Shown in pieces: positions 22,758 through 35,470 of a stretch of DNA of 64,000 bases. Location: positions 35,812,601 to 35,876,600 of the forward strand of contig OY723406.1 of the NCBI GenBank assembly GCA_963210345.1, read 5' to 3'. The notes beneath the pieces were generated by a model. The model did no database searches, was not told the origin of the DNA, and was given only the letters and a program-made list of their open reading frames with translations. Position numbers and translations under genes: made by a program. The stretch comes from Inga oerstediana. Taxonomy: Eukaryota; Streptophyta; Magnoliopsida; Fabales; Fabaceae. Numbering within the stretch: the first letter of the stretch is position 1; each line of letters opens with the position of its first letter.

Positions 22758-25216
22758 GCTTCATCATCAGTTAATTTTCAAACTTAAACTTTCAAACTAA
22801 ATCATGACAATCATATAGCCAAAGAGATGACATACTTCCATGAAATTCCTATGCTTCATCATCAGTTTCCAAAGTGTTATAAAGTATAATAAAGTCAAAG
22901 TACTCATAAATAAGAAACTGGAAAAAGTATTCAAATATACAAACTCATATTGCACTGTACAAAACCACTGCAATATGTGAAAAAGCCTCTAAAATTCATC
23001 ACTACTCTATGTATTGTAGAAGATGTCTTGACAAAAGGTCTCGGATCAAATTAATGTCCTCGATTATGTAGGGGTCTTGTTTTCCAAAAATCTTTGCACC
23101 AAATAGAGAATATGTTAACATAAATCAATAAATTGAATGAAATAACTAACAATTCAAGCACATAAAAAGAAATGAAATTCAGTTGAGAATCAAGAAATGA
23201 TCATCTGCTCAAAATTTGTAGTAAGGCCACTGAAAATGATGTTATATATATATAGTATAACATAGAAGCTGCACTCAATTGTCCCTAAAGCAATTTATTG
23301 AATAAAGGCCTATGTAAAGCAATAGTCAATCGAAGAACTTGAATGTAAAGAACTTACCTTTTGCTGGAACCACTTTTTCGGACCACTTTTACCTTCACAC
23401 TTCCCACCCATTATATAATATGTCTTCAGTGCATTGTAATAATTAAAATGATAAATGGAAGACATTAAAACAATTGAGTATAATAAAAAATCAATGACTG
23501 ACAAACAAATTTACTTACGTGTTGAAAATGTTTTTGATATCTCCGTTTGGCTTGCGACCCAATGAGTCAAACCAAAAGATGATGTTGATTGAGGGACAAG
23601 GAACACAGAGACTCCAATGATAACTATAATCACATACATATATAGATTAAAATAAGGTTCGATAACATGATACTACTTATCAAAGTGAATATGTATAAAT
23701 ATATGAAATTAAGTTACTTGCCCTTCAACAATTGGTGCTAGATAACAAGGCAGTTTAGTCTCGCCTATTGTATCGCCTACATAGCTTATCCGATCTTCCA
23801 ACCTCTGGCTATTACGCCATAACATATTGCCAGGACATAAGAAGCCATATGTAGTGGCGAGCCGTCATTCGTCACACAGTTTATGAAAGTAGCTACCACA
23901 TAAATGAAATGAGAAATGACTTAGTAAATGTAGAAACTTAAAAATCCTAAATATCAGTGCATTAATTACAATTAAAAATTATAACTAAACTCACATGATT
24001 GTAAATGTGACCCATCCTATGTCTATCTCCTCCAAACATAGGAACTCTCTAATATCTTGGTTATCAAGTCCATAATTATACAAGATTCTGTGATCCCACA
24101 ATCTCACAAGGCATCTGCAAGTCAACCTTGTTTATGTCTTGATGAATATTTTGTAGTCATGCTAAAAAGGGAAATTTTGTCGCATCATCTTTTTCCTAGT
24201 AAGACACAAAATAAAGATTATAAGTAGAATGTCAATGATCAAGTAATAGTAAGTTGTTTCCTACCATTGGAGGGACTGACACAGTCTGAACAAGATTTAT
24301 AGGCCATAAGATGAAAGATCTATTGCCTGACCTAGTCTAGCAACCTCACCATTGGGGAACGGGACATCTACATCTTTCTCCCCCAGTTGAACACTTGTCA
24401 CATTGACCTTACATTGATCGTACTGGATTTGGTTATTATGGTGGGTGGTGGCATGGCTGTATACAATAGCATTAGCAATAGAACGCAGGTACGGGACTTC
24501 CAAATACAGAGTCCAGGGTTCTTCAGGCTCTAGCGAAGGACCAGGGTCACCATGTCCAACCTCAGACGAATTGTAACTGTCGTTGGTGTTGGGAAAGGCC
24601 GAAGATTCCTGAGTAAGAGAAATGAAAGAATTAATTAAAATAAAGTAAGGAAAAACTCAATATAATGTTAAATGAAATTAGTTACAAACCTCATAGCTAG
24701 GCGCCACGTTACACATCCTGCCTTGCATGTGAGGCAACACCATGGTACTCATCTCACCACGTAGCTCACTCAACAAATCTTCTTTAAGCTTGTCTTGAAG
24801 TGATTGACGTATTTGCACCGCTAGCTCTGCTCAGATTTCCTCTCGAACCCTGGCTACAAACTTCTGACTCATTTCACCTCATCTATAAGCTTGTGAACCT
24901 TGTCCAAAGTATTTAGAGAGACCAACTCCCCTTGACTCCCGTTTAACTTGACCAGGGTGATCTAGATTCCCAAGTGCCGTTGCTAACATGTCTATCCTTC
25001 CAATTTGAGTGAAGGAACCCTGGCTGCTCTGCTCTTTAAGTTCATCCTGTAGCATACAATGGATAAATAGAAAGTAATTACATGCAATCTTGTTAGGAAA
25101 ATGAAACACACTTAAATATACTTGTTATTAAATACTCACAATCCTTTTAGCACATCAGCAATGACTGGATTTATATATTTTTCTCCCTTTATCCTCCCTG
25201 CTTTCCATTTTTTGTG

Positions 25217-25221
25217 ACGTG
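25217..25221. repeat. target site duplication ACGTG (left)
   Basis: Repeated at 26710-26714. Joining the two sides restores an open exon (PPR then HKKW), which supports the insertion point. Confidence 0.9.
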
Positions 25222-26709
25222 TGATACGTATGTAGATGATCAATTAAATAGTGCAAGTGTACACTGTTGTAATCAAGTAATATAGAAGTAAGTAGAGTAT
25301 CATTCCCACGAGGATTGAGCACTAAGTACCAAAATGGGTAATTTTAATTCTATTTAGTCGATCTATTAATTGGTGATTGAGAGTACAAAATAAAAGAAAA
25401 ACAATTAAATATGAGTGCAGATGATCAAAAAGAAAATATGACAAAAAGCCCTAGGGGTCATATTTCACTTAACAAATTTTGGATTGAATCACTTATCTAT
25501 TCTAGCCCAATTTATTCCACATAATTGATAGTCGAGTTTCCCTAATTTAATTACTAGCCTCTTCCAAGGTCAAGCAATTCTATAATCAATTGCTAATCCA
25601 ATATATTCCTATATGAATTTAAGCAATTAATTATGCATTAAGATTTATGGAACTTAGTAAGACTACACAACTCATATGAATATATTCCTATTTCATATGC
25701 AAGTCATGGTTTTAATTATAGGGTCTACACACATGTATCTCCTTCCGGTCTCAACATGTATATTGAAATCATTCAAAAGATAGACAGTCAATCAAAAGCA
25801 TTAAGAATAATAATTAAAACTCAATCATGAAGGAGAAATTTAAACTAGATTTAATAAGTTAGGATTCAATCCGTCATTAGTAAGTTATGTCATCACCCTA
25901 GGAAAATGAAAATTTAGCTCATGATAAATTTAAAAACAAAACCAAAATAAATTATATAAAGCTAGAATAAAATCCTCAGAAATACTGCATAAACTTGAAT
26001 ATTAAATTCTCAAACATAAATATACAACCAAAAGATGCATGAAAAATGAAGAAATCTAGCCGTCCATTTAGGAGGTAAAACCTTCTATGTAGGCGGCATG
26101 CAAAAAGTAATTCAATCCTAAGCCTTCCAAGATGGAGGCATGCAATACATGAAATTAAATCTAAAAAACAACACAAAGAACTCAGAAATGTTAAAGAAAG
26201 ATCTCTCCTGGCCAGAGAAGGACCTCTCCCTGTCGGAGAAGGAAACCTCTGCTTCTCTTCCTCCCCTCCATTTGAGCTTGGCATTTATCTCTATTTATAG
26301 GGGAAAAAACATGTGAACATGTGCTACAGTACTGCTACAGTGTCCGGAGACTGCTACAGTGATCTGGCGGCTGCTGCAGTGACTGTCGGCAAACATCTAC
26401 AGTGCCTGGCGCGCTGCTACAGTGCTTCCATTGCTACAGTGACTCCATCCACTATAGTGTAACTTCCATCCGCTACAGTGTAACTTCCGTATGCTACAGT
26501 GTAACTTCATTCTGCTACAGTGATCCTGTTGCTACAGTACTTGCATTTTTTTATATATATATTTTTTATTTTTTTATTTTTTAAATGCTATTTATTCCAA
26601 AAACATTATTTATTTATCAATCACACCCAAATTTATTATATTAAATGCAAATATCGTCCATAAAATCATCATATAAGGGAAAATTAATATGCAAATATTT
26701 TACCTATCA
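25222..26709. mobile_element. solo LTR inside a CACTA-1 exon
   Basis: TGATACGTATG...TTTACCTATCA with the exact duplication ACGTG on both sides. It is 1,488 bp with no coding region. It has a cattcccacgaggattgag segment and an array of tgctacagtg units at 26320-26540. The orientation and parent family are not determined. Confidence 0.88.
26318..26540 (+). repeat. GCTACAGTG short-motif array within the solo LTR
   Basis: About a dozen copies of (t)gctacagtg or close variants, irregularly spaced by 5-20 bases. Described as a finding. Confidence 0.8.
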
Positions 26710-27682
26710 ACGTGGGGGAGGAGGTGTCGCCTGCATGACAATACTAGGATCTGCTTGGGCTTCTTCCTCCAATTTTTGTAATTCAGCCTGTATCATTTTC
26801 TTCTCGAGCTTCCGATAACCCCTACGCGACATGTAATGAGGATAATTGTTTTTTGCTCACCTCTCTTTATTTGCTTGACTCAATTTCTATATAAACAAAG
26901 AATAATGATAACTGAGTTAGCGATGTCAAGTAAGTTCAACTAAAATGTTTAACACTAAGATAAACAAAATGTATCAGGAAATTGGGATCCTGCCGTAATG
27001 CCACAAAGGACCTCCAGTCATTTGGAGAAAGAAATGAATACTCTTTACAAGGATCCTCATGACTCCTTCACCCTCGAATGTACTTGGTTGTGAGCGTGGA
27101 CTTGAAATCTTTCCACCACTCACGAACTTCCCCCATCCAATGCTTGTACATCTGCCTCGTATTGGGAACATCGTAGGTTTGCTATAAAATAAAATATATA
27201 ATATTTATATATAAAAACAAAGAAATAGAGATTGAGATAACAATAGAACTTTACATACCAAGAGTTGTTCCCAATTTATAGCCTTCGTGTCCTTTGAAAC
27301 TTCCCTCCAGGTAGGAATTAGAATGCTAACTTTGCTTCGACCCAAAAAGCCAACATAGCTAATGAACTTGTCTCCTTCTGAGCTGAGTGGCTTCAAATCA
27401 TCATTAAATTCCATATAAACCTTGCTCGCCTATTATTCCTCATGACGTGCCACCAACGACCGCAGCTTTGTGCTTCCTCTAACCTTTTTCTTAACCGGTG
27501 AGCCAATAGAGTCGCCCAAATTTGACTTTGCCTAATCTTGATAAGAAATAAATGTGACAAGATAAGTAAAGTGAAATTACATGCATACTTTAAACAATTC
27601 AAAATCTTACTAAGAAATAAATGTGACATATGATAAGTAAATTGAAATTACATGAACACTTTAAACAATTTAAAATCTTACT

Positions 27683-30600
27683 TTAAGTGTTTTCCCAAAT
27701 TCCTTCACAATGATCAACACTAGCTGCATATTCATCATCATCTACCAATTCCACTTCAGATGGCATAGGTGGATTTATAGTGAAATGCGGTGTGTCGTTA
27801 AGATTTAAATTTGGATCACCATCCTTCTATTTTTTTACTTTTAAGTACAATAGAGAATTTTTCATTTGCTGGATCAATGACATAAAATACTTGTTTTGCC
27901 TGACTTGCTAGAATGAATGGCTTATCTTTATAACCGACTCTTTCAAGATCAATTGAGGTAAATCCAAATTGATCTATTTCAACAGCATTATTGTTAACCC
28001 ACTTGCATTTGAATAAAGGAACCCTCAACTTAGTGTAGCTTATCTCTCATATATCTTAAATAACTCCATAATAGACCATGGACGCCAAAATGGGGTTTTT
28101 GTCTTTCGAACTAGAAAAGTGCATTGATTCGGCTACCACCATCACCCCACTATTTTGCATAGTACTTCTGTTATCCTGGCCTTTTGTATAGAAGAAATAC
28201 TCATTTATATCGAAACCACTCCAAGTTATGACCTCAAAAGAAGGCCCCCAAGCTAACCATTTGATTGTCTTAGACACATTGGTCTTGTGTGCTATCTTAT
28301 CCTTAAACCACTCTATGAAAGTCTTGTTTTATTCATTAGCTATCTGCATGTCATTTTTCCTTGGATATATCTCCTTTAAACTCTTTCTGTGTTCAGCTAA
28401 GTACGGCTGAACTTCTTCCGTATTATTCAAGATATACAGGTGTGCTTGCAACACCTCTTCATGATGCATACTCTTCATTTTGAGCCCTCGTGTTCCCTTA
28501 CTTGTACCCTTTTCATGACGAGATTAGGCCTTTGACCTTGATAGATATTCTTTGCAAAAGTCCATAGCCTCTTCAATGACATATCTTTCCACAATTGAGG
28601 CTTCAGGTCGATAAGGATTTTTAGAATACCCTTTTAAGTTCCTTATGTATTGCTCGAAAGGGTACATCCACCTTAGATAAACTAAGCCGCATGGTCTTAC
28701 CTCCCTTACCAGAAGAACAATTAAATGCACCATTATATCAAAGAACACAAGAGCAAAATGCATCTCTAGTTGGGATAGAATAGTATAACCCTCATTTTCC
28801 AATTTATCTAACCTTGCAATGTCAACAACTTTGCTGCAAATAGTATTGAAGAAACTGCACAACCTTGTTATCGTGCTTCGAACATCATCTTTCATAATGC
28901 CTCTAATAGCTACTAGTAATAGTTGTTGCATCAAGACATGACAATCATAAGACTTCATTCCAACTAACTTCAAATCTTCCATTGACACAAGCCGACTCAT
29001 ATTAGAAGAATACCCTTATGGCACCTTAATGTTGTGCAAACACCTACACAAACTTCTTCTCTCGTCTTTTGACAATGTATGCGGTGCTGGCTCCATATAC
29101 GCTCTCTTACCATCATCTCTTAATTGTGGATGCAGTCGTTCTCTTATTCCCATTTCAACCAAATCTAGTCTCGCACTAATTCTATCTTTAGTTTTCCCTA
29201 CTATGTGCAAAAGCGTACCAACAAGGCTATCACATACATTTTTTTCCACATGCATCACATCAATACTATGTCTCACATCAAGACTACGCCAATATAGAAG
29301 ATCAAAGAAAATTGACCTCTTCTTCCATATGTTCTTCTCACCCGTAGTCTTTTGATTTTTACCAAAAGTGACATTGATTCTTTCCACCCAACTATAAACC
29401 TCATCTCCAATTAATGGCTTTGGAGCCATTTTATTCTCTGGAAAACTGTTAAAAGCCTTCTTTAGCTTACGGTACGGGTGGAACTGAGGAGGAAATCGTC
29501 TATGACCAAGGTAGACCATTTTTCTACCATACTTGAGTTGACGGAACTGTGTGCTCGCTTCACATATCAGACATGCTTTATGACCCCTGACACTATAACC
29601 TGACAAGTTACCGTATGCAGGAAGTCGTTAATCGTGGTGAAAATCATTGCACGTAGCTTAAACGACTGTTGCTTATATGCATCAAACACATCTACACCAT
29701 CCTCCCACAACTTCTTTAAGTCCTCTATCAAAGGTGCCAAGTAGACATCGATATTGTTCCTTGGCTGTTTTGGTCCTGAAATCATTTTAGAAAGCATTAT
29801 ATACTTGCGTTTCATACACAACCAGGGAGGTAAGTTGTAAATTACCAGTAGAAGGGGCCATGCACTATGTGTACTGCTAAAAGTACCATAGGGATTGATC
29901 CCGTCTGTGCAAAGCCCAAGCCGAAGGTTTCTAGTCTTGCTGAAAAATCCGGGATACATTTCGTCTACTTTCTTCCATTGTGGAGAGTCAGCCGGGTGCC
30001 GAAGGAAATTTCCATCACAAACTCTGTCATCATAATGCCATCTCAACTTCTTTGCTTCTTTCACATTAGCAAACATTTATTTGAACCGCGGTATGATTGG
30101 AAGATACAACAAAACCTTTAAAGGTTACTTTTTATATGTCTCATCACCACACCTATTACCTTTCTTCACTTTGTATCTAGAAGTTTTACATTTCAGACAC
30201 TCACTTAAGCCTTTATACATATTTCTGTATAATACGCAGTCATTAAGGCAAGCATGTATCTTTTTATACTCCATACCCATCATAGATAATATTTTCTTAG
30301 CCTCATACATACGATTTGGAAGTACATTATCCTCTGGAAACATATCACACAACAATTCTAGTAACAATATGAAACTACTGTCAGTCCACCCACAAGTTGC
30401 CTTTAAGTTGACCAAGTGCAAAATGCCTGACAAGCGTGTATACTTAGTACACCCAGGGTACAAAGGTGTCTCTACATCACTCCGCATGCTATCATATACA
30501 GGCATTTATGCAAAACATTCTACCTCAACATCGTGAATCATGTTCTCTATTCTATCATCATCTCTAACCTCCAAAACTTCCTTCTCATGTGACGCACAAG

Positions 30601-30838
30601 CGGTTACTTCCTCACCATGCTATATCCACCTTGTGTATCGAAGATTTATTCCATCACAAAGTAAGTGATCCTTTATATCATCAATATCTCGTAGACTCTC
30701 ATTTAAACAGTTGATACATAGACTAAAATACTTCCCATTTTTACTAGGCGGATTCATTTTAGCAAATTCAATAAACTTTTCCACCCCATTCTGATATTCT
30801 TCACTAATTCTCAAAGCATTCATCCAATAGTGATCCAT
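27683..30838 (-). pseudogene. CACTA-1 TNP2 transposase with DUF4218 and DUF4216
   Basis: From an ATG at 30838 (MDHYWMNALRISEEYQNG): the transposase-associated N-terminal domain with a CINC pair; a segment with LLCDMFPEDNVLPNRMYEAK (about 30300-30380); the Transposase_21/TNP2 core with RLGLCTDGINPYGTFSS (about 29860-29915) and GHKACLICEAS (about 29540-29585); DIMHV-like IDVMHVEKNVCDSL near 29200-29270; DUF4218 (about 28540-28980) with WMYPFEQYIRNLKG; and DUF4216 (about 27830-28270) with LASMVYYGVI and KPFILASQAKQVFYV. The tail runs to a stop near 27683. Stops lie near 30618, 30506, 30123, 29015 and within 28050, with frame changes near 29620, 28520 and 27825. The product would cut the element ends together with the TNPA-class protein. 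Few lesions over about 1,000 codons. Confidence 0.88.
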
Positions 30839-33239
30839 TTTATTACCACCTAATCCATTTTCATAGACACTTAAGTTTAGAATAGCTATATGAAACACTT
30901 ATGACACACTGTAAAAACTAACAGTTCAAGTACCATTTTCAAAGTTTAGTAATTCAAATTCATCACGCTTACAACAAATAGTAGCACTATGATATCCTCA
31001 GGTTTCAAAAAATTTCATTAACAAGCAATAACATAACTTACCAGCTAATATTTAGCTTCCATGGACACTATGTTTGTGATTGAGGATTTGGAAGAAGATT
31101 CTACAGAGGCAAGGATGTAGTAGGCTGGCAACCCAAGGGAGAATGATGGCAGTAGTGATACCTGCAGGTTTATGAGAGAGTTATTACCCAAAACATTATA
31201 ATATTACCTAAAACTACTACATCTTTTATGAACTCAAAGGCATTGTTGAACTGACCTTATTGATTGTCTGCAAATTAGAAAACGTACGCCACTAATCTTG
31301 CACTTTTTAATTCACACGTTTACCTGCAAATAACACTTATTAATTCACCTATCTCACATCACTAAGCGAATACCACTTTAATTTCTATGTGATCACAACA
31401 AAACATACATTCTTGTTCAGAACATCTAAAAGGAAAAATTAATGCTTATGGGGACATAACTTACAGTGTACACGTCGACTGAATTATAATTGAAATGATA
31501 CAAGATAGAAAAAGAAAGTGTACACACTGATAACAAGTTCAAAACATATCCAATATGCCAAATTTGAATTACTGCACGTAATAAGAATGGAATAGGTTGG
31601 ACTGAATGAAATATGAGTGTGCAAAATTATTATGGATTAATACCAATCATAGGGTGAGTCATTGATCGTCCTTATCATGTAATTCATTCCGTGTGTTCAA
31701 CAGCCATTCATCAGTTTTTTTTATTTTCCATTTTGTTGTTAAATTTAGATGACACTGCTTATTTTTTAACATTTTTAGGATAATATTATGCTTTTCTAAA
31801 AACTTTCAGGACAAAAATTGTAAAAGATGAAAGCATAGTCATACCCACATAGAATCCTACGTGCTATAAGGTACCGTGGCACACATTTGCTTGGCTACCA
31901 TTAGAGTATGCCTGACGTTGCTTATATTTTAACACTTTTGGGACCAAATTGTTATCAGTATACCAAGATCAATTAATAAAATTAGTTTAAGGTTTTAAAA
32001 TTACCACATCTTTTTAATAATATTCCTATTAATGAAGAATAAGTTTAATTTTACCCAATCCTTAATTTCTCTTTTATCCAAAAAAAAAAAAAAACAATTC
32101 CTCTACTAAAAAATTGTAAAGCTAATTTATACACAACTCCACTAAACTGTATGTCATGTACAAATTTAATTAACCTCCCTCTCATTTTTAAAATTTTTCA
32201 ATCAATCCCTCATAAAATCTTAAATATATATAGATAACTCTTATTGTTAGTTTTGTTAATTGCATATATGCACTTAATTTAAAGTTCAATGAGAATTTAG
32301 AAGTTTGGCGTAGTTTATTATTAAGTTTTAATTGATTTTTTTATCATAAGTTTTAATTGATTTAAAAGTTCAAGTGAGTATTTTATACATATACACACAC
32401 ACTAAATACCCTTAATGGCATGTTATACTTACTTATAATAAACGTGAGTTGGTAGAAGGGAGAGTTATAGTGAAAACGCCAAAAGGGAATTCAAAAGTAG
32501 ATAGACAGGAATGAACGAAAAGTAGTATGGGTGAGAGATAAAAGGTTAGTTCATACATTATACACACACATATATAGTTGTAAGGTCAGGAAGGTCTAAT
32601 TCAGTTGCTAAAGATGTGTGATAGGACAACATAGTCCCATTTCCTGCCTTACTTCCTATCTGCCTTAAACTGAAGTCTTCAGATAGACCTACGACCATCA
32701 CATAGACATCACCAAAAATGAAATCAAAACTGAATCTCTACTTCTTAAGCTTACAATTTCATCAGCTAGCTATTGTCTTTGAGTTTTGCCCTCTACAAAT
32801 TATTCTAATGTAGGTAAATCTCTAGTCCGTTAACACAAAATTTCAACTCTGTGAACAAAATATATGCAAGCATTCAAATTTAATTTCCATCACAAAGATA
32901 GAACAGATTAGGCCAAGAATGTACAGAGTATATTCTAGGAATTACCAGGAAAAAGAAGGTAGTGTTGCATGCCAGAACTGACAGAGGAAAAGGCCACGAG
33001 CTAGGGCGGAGATGCAGGACGCGATAGAGGCTCACGGGGTGGAGAGCTAGGGGGCTGGAGAATGCCATCTGAGAGACCCAAGGAGAAGCAAGATGCACGA
33101 CACAGCAAACAGAAACAAAGGGATCGAGTGACAGGGCTCTAGCTGTAAGTAAGGTCGGACGGGGGCAAGAAAGGGAAAGTGACTGTCTCAGAAGAGCGCG
33201 TTGGGATTTATTGTCATCAGAAAGTAAAACTGGAATAAA
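30839..33239. other. CACTA-1 5' flank of TNP2, no protein recognised
   Basis: About 2.4 kb of mostly AT-rich sequence upstream of the minus-strand TNP2 start. The minus open frame at 32880-33254 has no recognisable domain and overlaps the subterminal region. A short ac dinucleotide run lies near 32388-32402. Confidence 0.5.
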
Positions 33240-33488
33240 TTTTGGAACTTTCAACGACTGTTCTTAAGAACAGTCATTGAAAGTGGATTAGAAAGCCACC
33301 TTACGATGCCAAATTTTGGCACTTTCAACGACTGTTCTTAAGAACGGTCGTTGAATATCAAGTTTTAACGACTGTTTATTTAAGAACAGTCGTTAAAACG
33401 TTTCCCAGAATTCCTAGTTGCTTTACTACTGCTGTTATTTGAAAACAGTCGTTAATTTGGGTCGTAAATTATCCTATTTGTAGTAGTG
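33240..33488. repeat. right subterminal repeats and terminus of CACTA-1
   Basis: Four closely similar units of the form tttcaacgactgttcttaag / aacagtcgttgaaa with internal dyad symmetry, then the end tttgtagtagtg. Sequences echo those at 22358-22540. Confidence 0.85.
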
Positions 33489-33509
33489 GGTAGATTACTT
33501 TTTTAATAA

Positions 33510-33790
33510 TTTTTTCCTAATAGTGGAAGCTTTGGACCTTCCACTATTAAGTGCCAAAGCTTCTCACCTTGGCATGTATGCCAAGGTGAGAAGCTGTGGC
33601 ATTGGCACGATCTTCTAAGGCAACATGCCTGGGCAGCGTGCCAAGGCCACAAAATTGTTGCCAAGGCATACTGTTGCCTTGGCACCCCAAGGCAAGTGGC
33701 ATGCCAAGGCAACTTTACAAAAGCTCCTAAGGTGTATTGTTGCTTGGCATGCCAAGGCCACAACGTGCCAAGGCAATTTCTGCCAATGTA
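33510..33790. repeat. palindrome-rich subterminal block assigned to CACTA-0
   Basis: Begins with ggaagctttggaccttcc and gtgccaaagcttctc, then about a dozen copies of ccaaggca/tgccttgg in both orientations. This looks like the inner side of a CACTA subterminal region. Confidence 0.6.
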
Positions 33791-34115
33791 AGTAAAACAA
33801 AAAGCTTGATGATAAATTTATTTTTAATTTTATTTATAAATTACTTAATTAATAAGTACTATTGTATATTAAGAATGTAAAATTTGTTTGGGTCAAAAAT
33901 GGCATTAAGAATGTAACACTCTAAGTTTTATTATTATTTTTTGTTTTTTTAATTTAAGAATGTAAATTAATATATATGACTCTTGTTTGCTTATAATTTT
34001 TGTTTTTTTAGGTGCTTATTTGAAGTTTCAACTCCATCTCTTTAAACTTCCTATATATTGTAAGTTTTTTAATTTTTGAGCTTACAAATATAATAATATT
34101 GGTTTAATCATGCGT
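33791..34115. other. AT-rich spacer, nothing recognised
   Basis: Very AT-rich, no open frame of note and no terminal repeat. Confidence 0.5.
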
Positions 34116-34835
34116 AAGGATCGTTATCACGATGCAATCTGTCATACAACCATGTCACGTCCCTTTTGTCATACAATATATCGATCAAGGATAAGGCATG
34201 GATAATGTCATCCTCTTGTTCCTGACCATTACTTTCTCGATTCTTGAGTAGCCTGATAACAGAGATAGAAACTCCTTTCATCATAGTATGGCCATACATT
34301 TCTCAGACTCACTCATCGAGGGGCCCAGTAATATCTCTCTACTAATGTGAGGGACAAATTCCATCTTGATCATTCATATTCCTCTGCATGAAAAACCACC
34401 AAGCCCGATCGTAGCCTTTATCATCACCCGGTCAAAAGTGACTTTTGACTAGTTCAAAGCTTAGCAACTCTCATGTAGGAATCCATAATGACCTCAGGTC
34501 TAAGGGCATTGTGACGTAGTTATACATGAAAAAAGCTTATGACTTGATCCATGTAGCTTTCTCATAGTGGGTCGGTCCAGCACCTTGTACTCTTACAAGT
34601 GCCTAAGACTTTGATTCGTATCTCCATATCTTATCAAAGTCATACTGATCTTGTTTCATCTCTGCTTCCGCATAGATGACCGACCAGGGACATTTTAGGA
34701 CAATCTTTATGAATTATCCAAGGATACAATTATCACAGTTAACATGCAAATAATATGATAACATAATGGAGAAATTTCATTAAAATAATAATGTTCAAAG
34801 TACAATGATTGGCCCTTAGGGCACAATTTCCAACA
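34116..34835 (-). mobile_element. truncated LTR of the copia-1 family
   Basis: From aaggatcgttatcacgatgc to gcacaatttccaaca this matches the last 720 bases of the copia-1 LTR with few differences; the first half is missing. No target duplication is possible because one end is lost. The minus open frame at 34108-34299 is the same LTR shadow seen in copia-1. Confidence 0.9.
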
Positions 34836-34836
34836 T

Positions 34837-35470
34837 GGGGCGTTTGAACCCCCCAAACGGTCAATTGAGCTTATAAGCTCAATGGGCAATTTGGAAAAAA
34901 AATTTGAGTGTTTGTTTCCCAAAGTGAGCAATCGAGCTTAATTCTATCTTAATAGCTTTTGCATTAAGCTCCATTTCTCAGCTTTTACTGATTTAGCTTT
35001 TGGGGAGAGTGAGAATGGTTAAAATATTTTTTCAGTTGTGTCCAGTGTACTATCAGACTTATTGCAATTTTACCCTTAATGTACTTTTTTTGCTACAAAA
35101 ATTAATTTCAACTATTATTTGGTGCTTTTAACCCTTAAAATATTTTTTCAACTGTACCCAATGTATTATCACATTGATTACAATTTTATCTTTAATGTAC
35201 TTTTTCAGTTCCAAAAATTATTTTAAACTATTTTTTTGTGTTTTTAACCCTTTAAAATATTTTTTCACCCACTCTCTCTTACTATTATCACAAAAGTCAC
35301 TTGTACTTAAGTCAATCCAAACAAGTTTTACTTTTGCAAATGTCATTTATACAATCGTTGTTCCAAACATAAATCACATTATACAATCGGGCTTTTACCA
35401 AAAATAAAATTACCAAAAGCTAAATTGAGAAACTCCATTTTTCCTATCGTTGTTCCAAACACACTCTATA
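34837..35470. mobile_element. possible MITE with GGGCGTTTG-like inverted ends
   Basis: The left side (ggggcgtttgaacc) and the complement of the right side (agagtgtgtttggaac) share a gtttggaac-type end. Inside each end lie inverted aagctcaat/agctaaattgag segments. Internal copies of ttttaacccttwaaatattttttca suggest a tandem structure. Target duplication not resolved. Confidence 0.35.

Larger units (their letters stand above)
22990..27640 (-). pseudogene. CACTA-1 Transposase_24 (TNPA-like) gene with Ulp1-like protease tail
   Basis: Minus-strand exons in order: SYVGFLGRSKVSILIPTW (about 27245-27414); MYKHWMGEVREWW (about 27100-27150); MSRRGYRKLEKKMIQAEL (about 26770-26830), continuing across the inserted LTR into HKKWKAGRIKGEKY (25150-25216); a segment with RGVGLSKYFGQGSQAYR (about 24888-24940); and EVPYLRSIANAIV with GEVARLGQAIDL (24297-24503). 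A Ulp1-like part follows: YHWSLCVPCPSINIIFWFDS near 23560-23620 holds the catalytic His and Asp positions, and IECSFYV near 23255-23285 the Cys position. Several stops and frame changes interrupt it. The first half is the plant Ptta/En/Spm domain; the second resembles the C48 peptidase often found in plant CACTA elements. Exon limits are approximate. Confidence 0.75.
22358..33488 (-). mobile_element. CACTA-1: En/Spm-type DNA transposon, nearly complete
   Basis: The left end CACTACTGCAGGGG and the right end (complement CACTACTACAAATAGG) form terminal inverted repeats; the 3-bp duplication GGT flanks both ends (22355-22357, 33489-33491). Subterminal copies of an acagtcgtt motif in both orientations occur at both ends. 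On the minus strand it carries a TNP2 transposase pseudogene and a downstream Transposase_24/Ulp1-like pseudogene, the usual gene pair of large plant CACTA elements. It is 11.1 kb long including a solo LTR at 25222-26709. Confidence 0.93.
2068..33790. mobile_element. CACTA-0: outer CACTA-like transposon, right end not found
   Basis: The left end reads CACTACAAAAAAGGG at 2068, a typical CACTA (En/Spm) terminus, preceded by cac as a possible 3-bp duplication. Copies of a short motif (ggaagctttggcrc and its complement gygccaaagcttcc) occur at 2160-2460, 19287-19365, 20100-20175 and 33525-33570, that is, on both sides of every large insertion. This suggests that all this DNA is one subterminal-repeat-rich transposon opened by later insertions. 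A short-palindrome cluster closes the motif series at 33540-33790. I saw no transposase belonging to it and no matching GTAGTG end, so the element may be truncated or the grouping wrong. Confidence 0.5.

Noticed and set aside
28228..28410. Plus-strand open frames across 28228-30536 (for example 29029-29355, 30081-30536)
   Set aside because: They are antisense shadows of the TNP2 pseudogene.
32880..33254. 124-codon minus-strand open frame
   Set aside because: Overlaps CACTA-1 subterminal repeats, no recognisable domain, composition like untranslated DNA.
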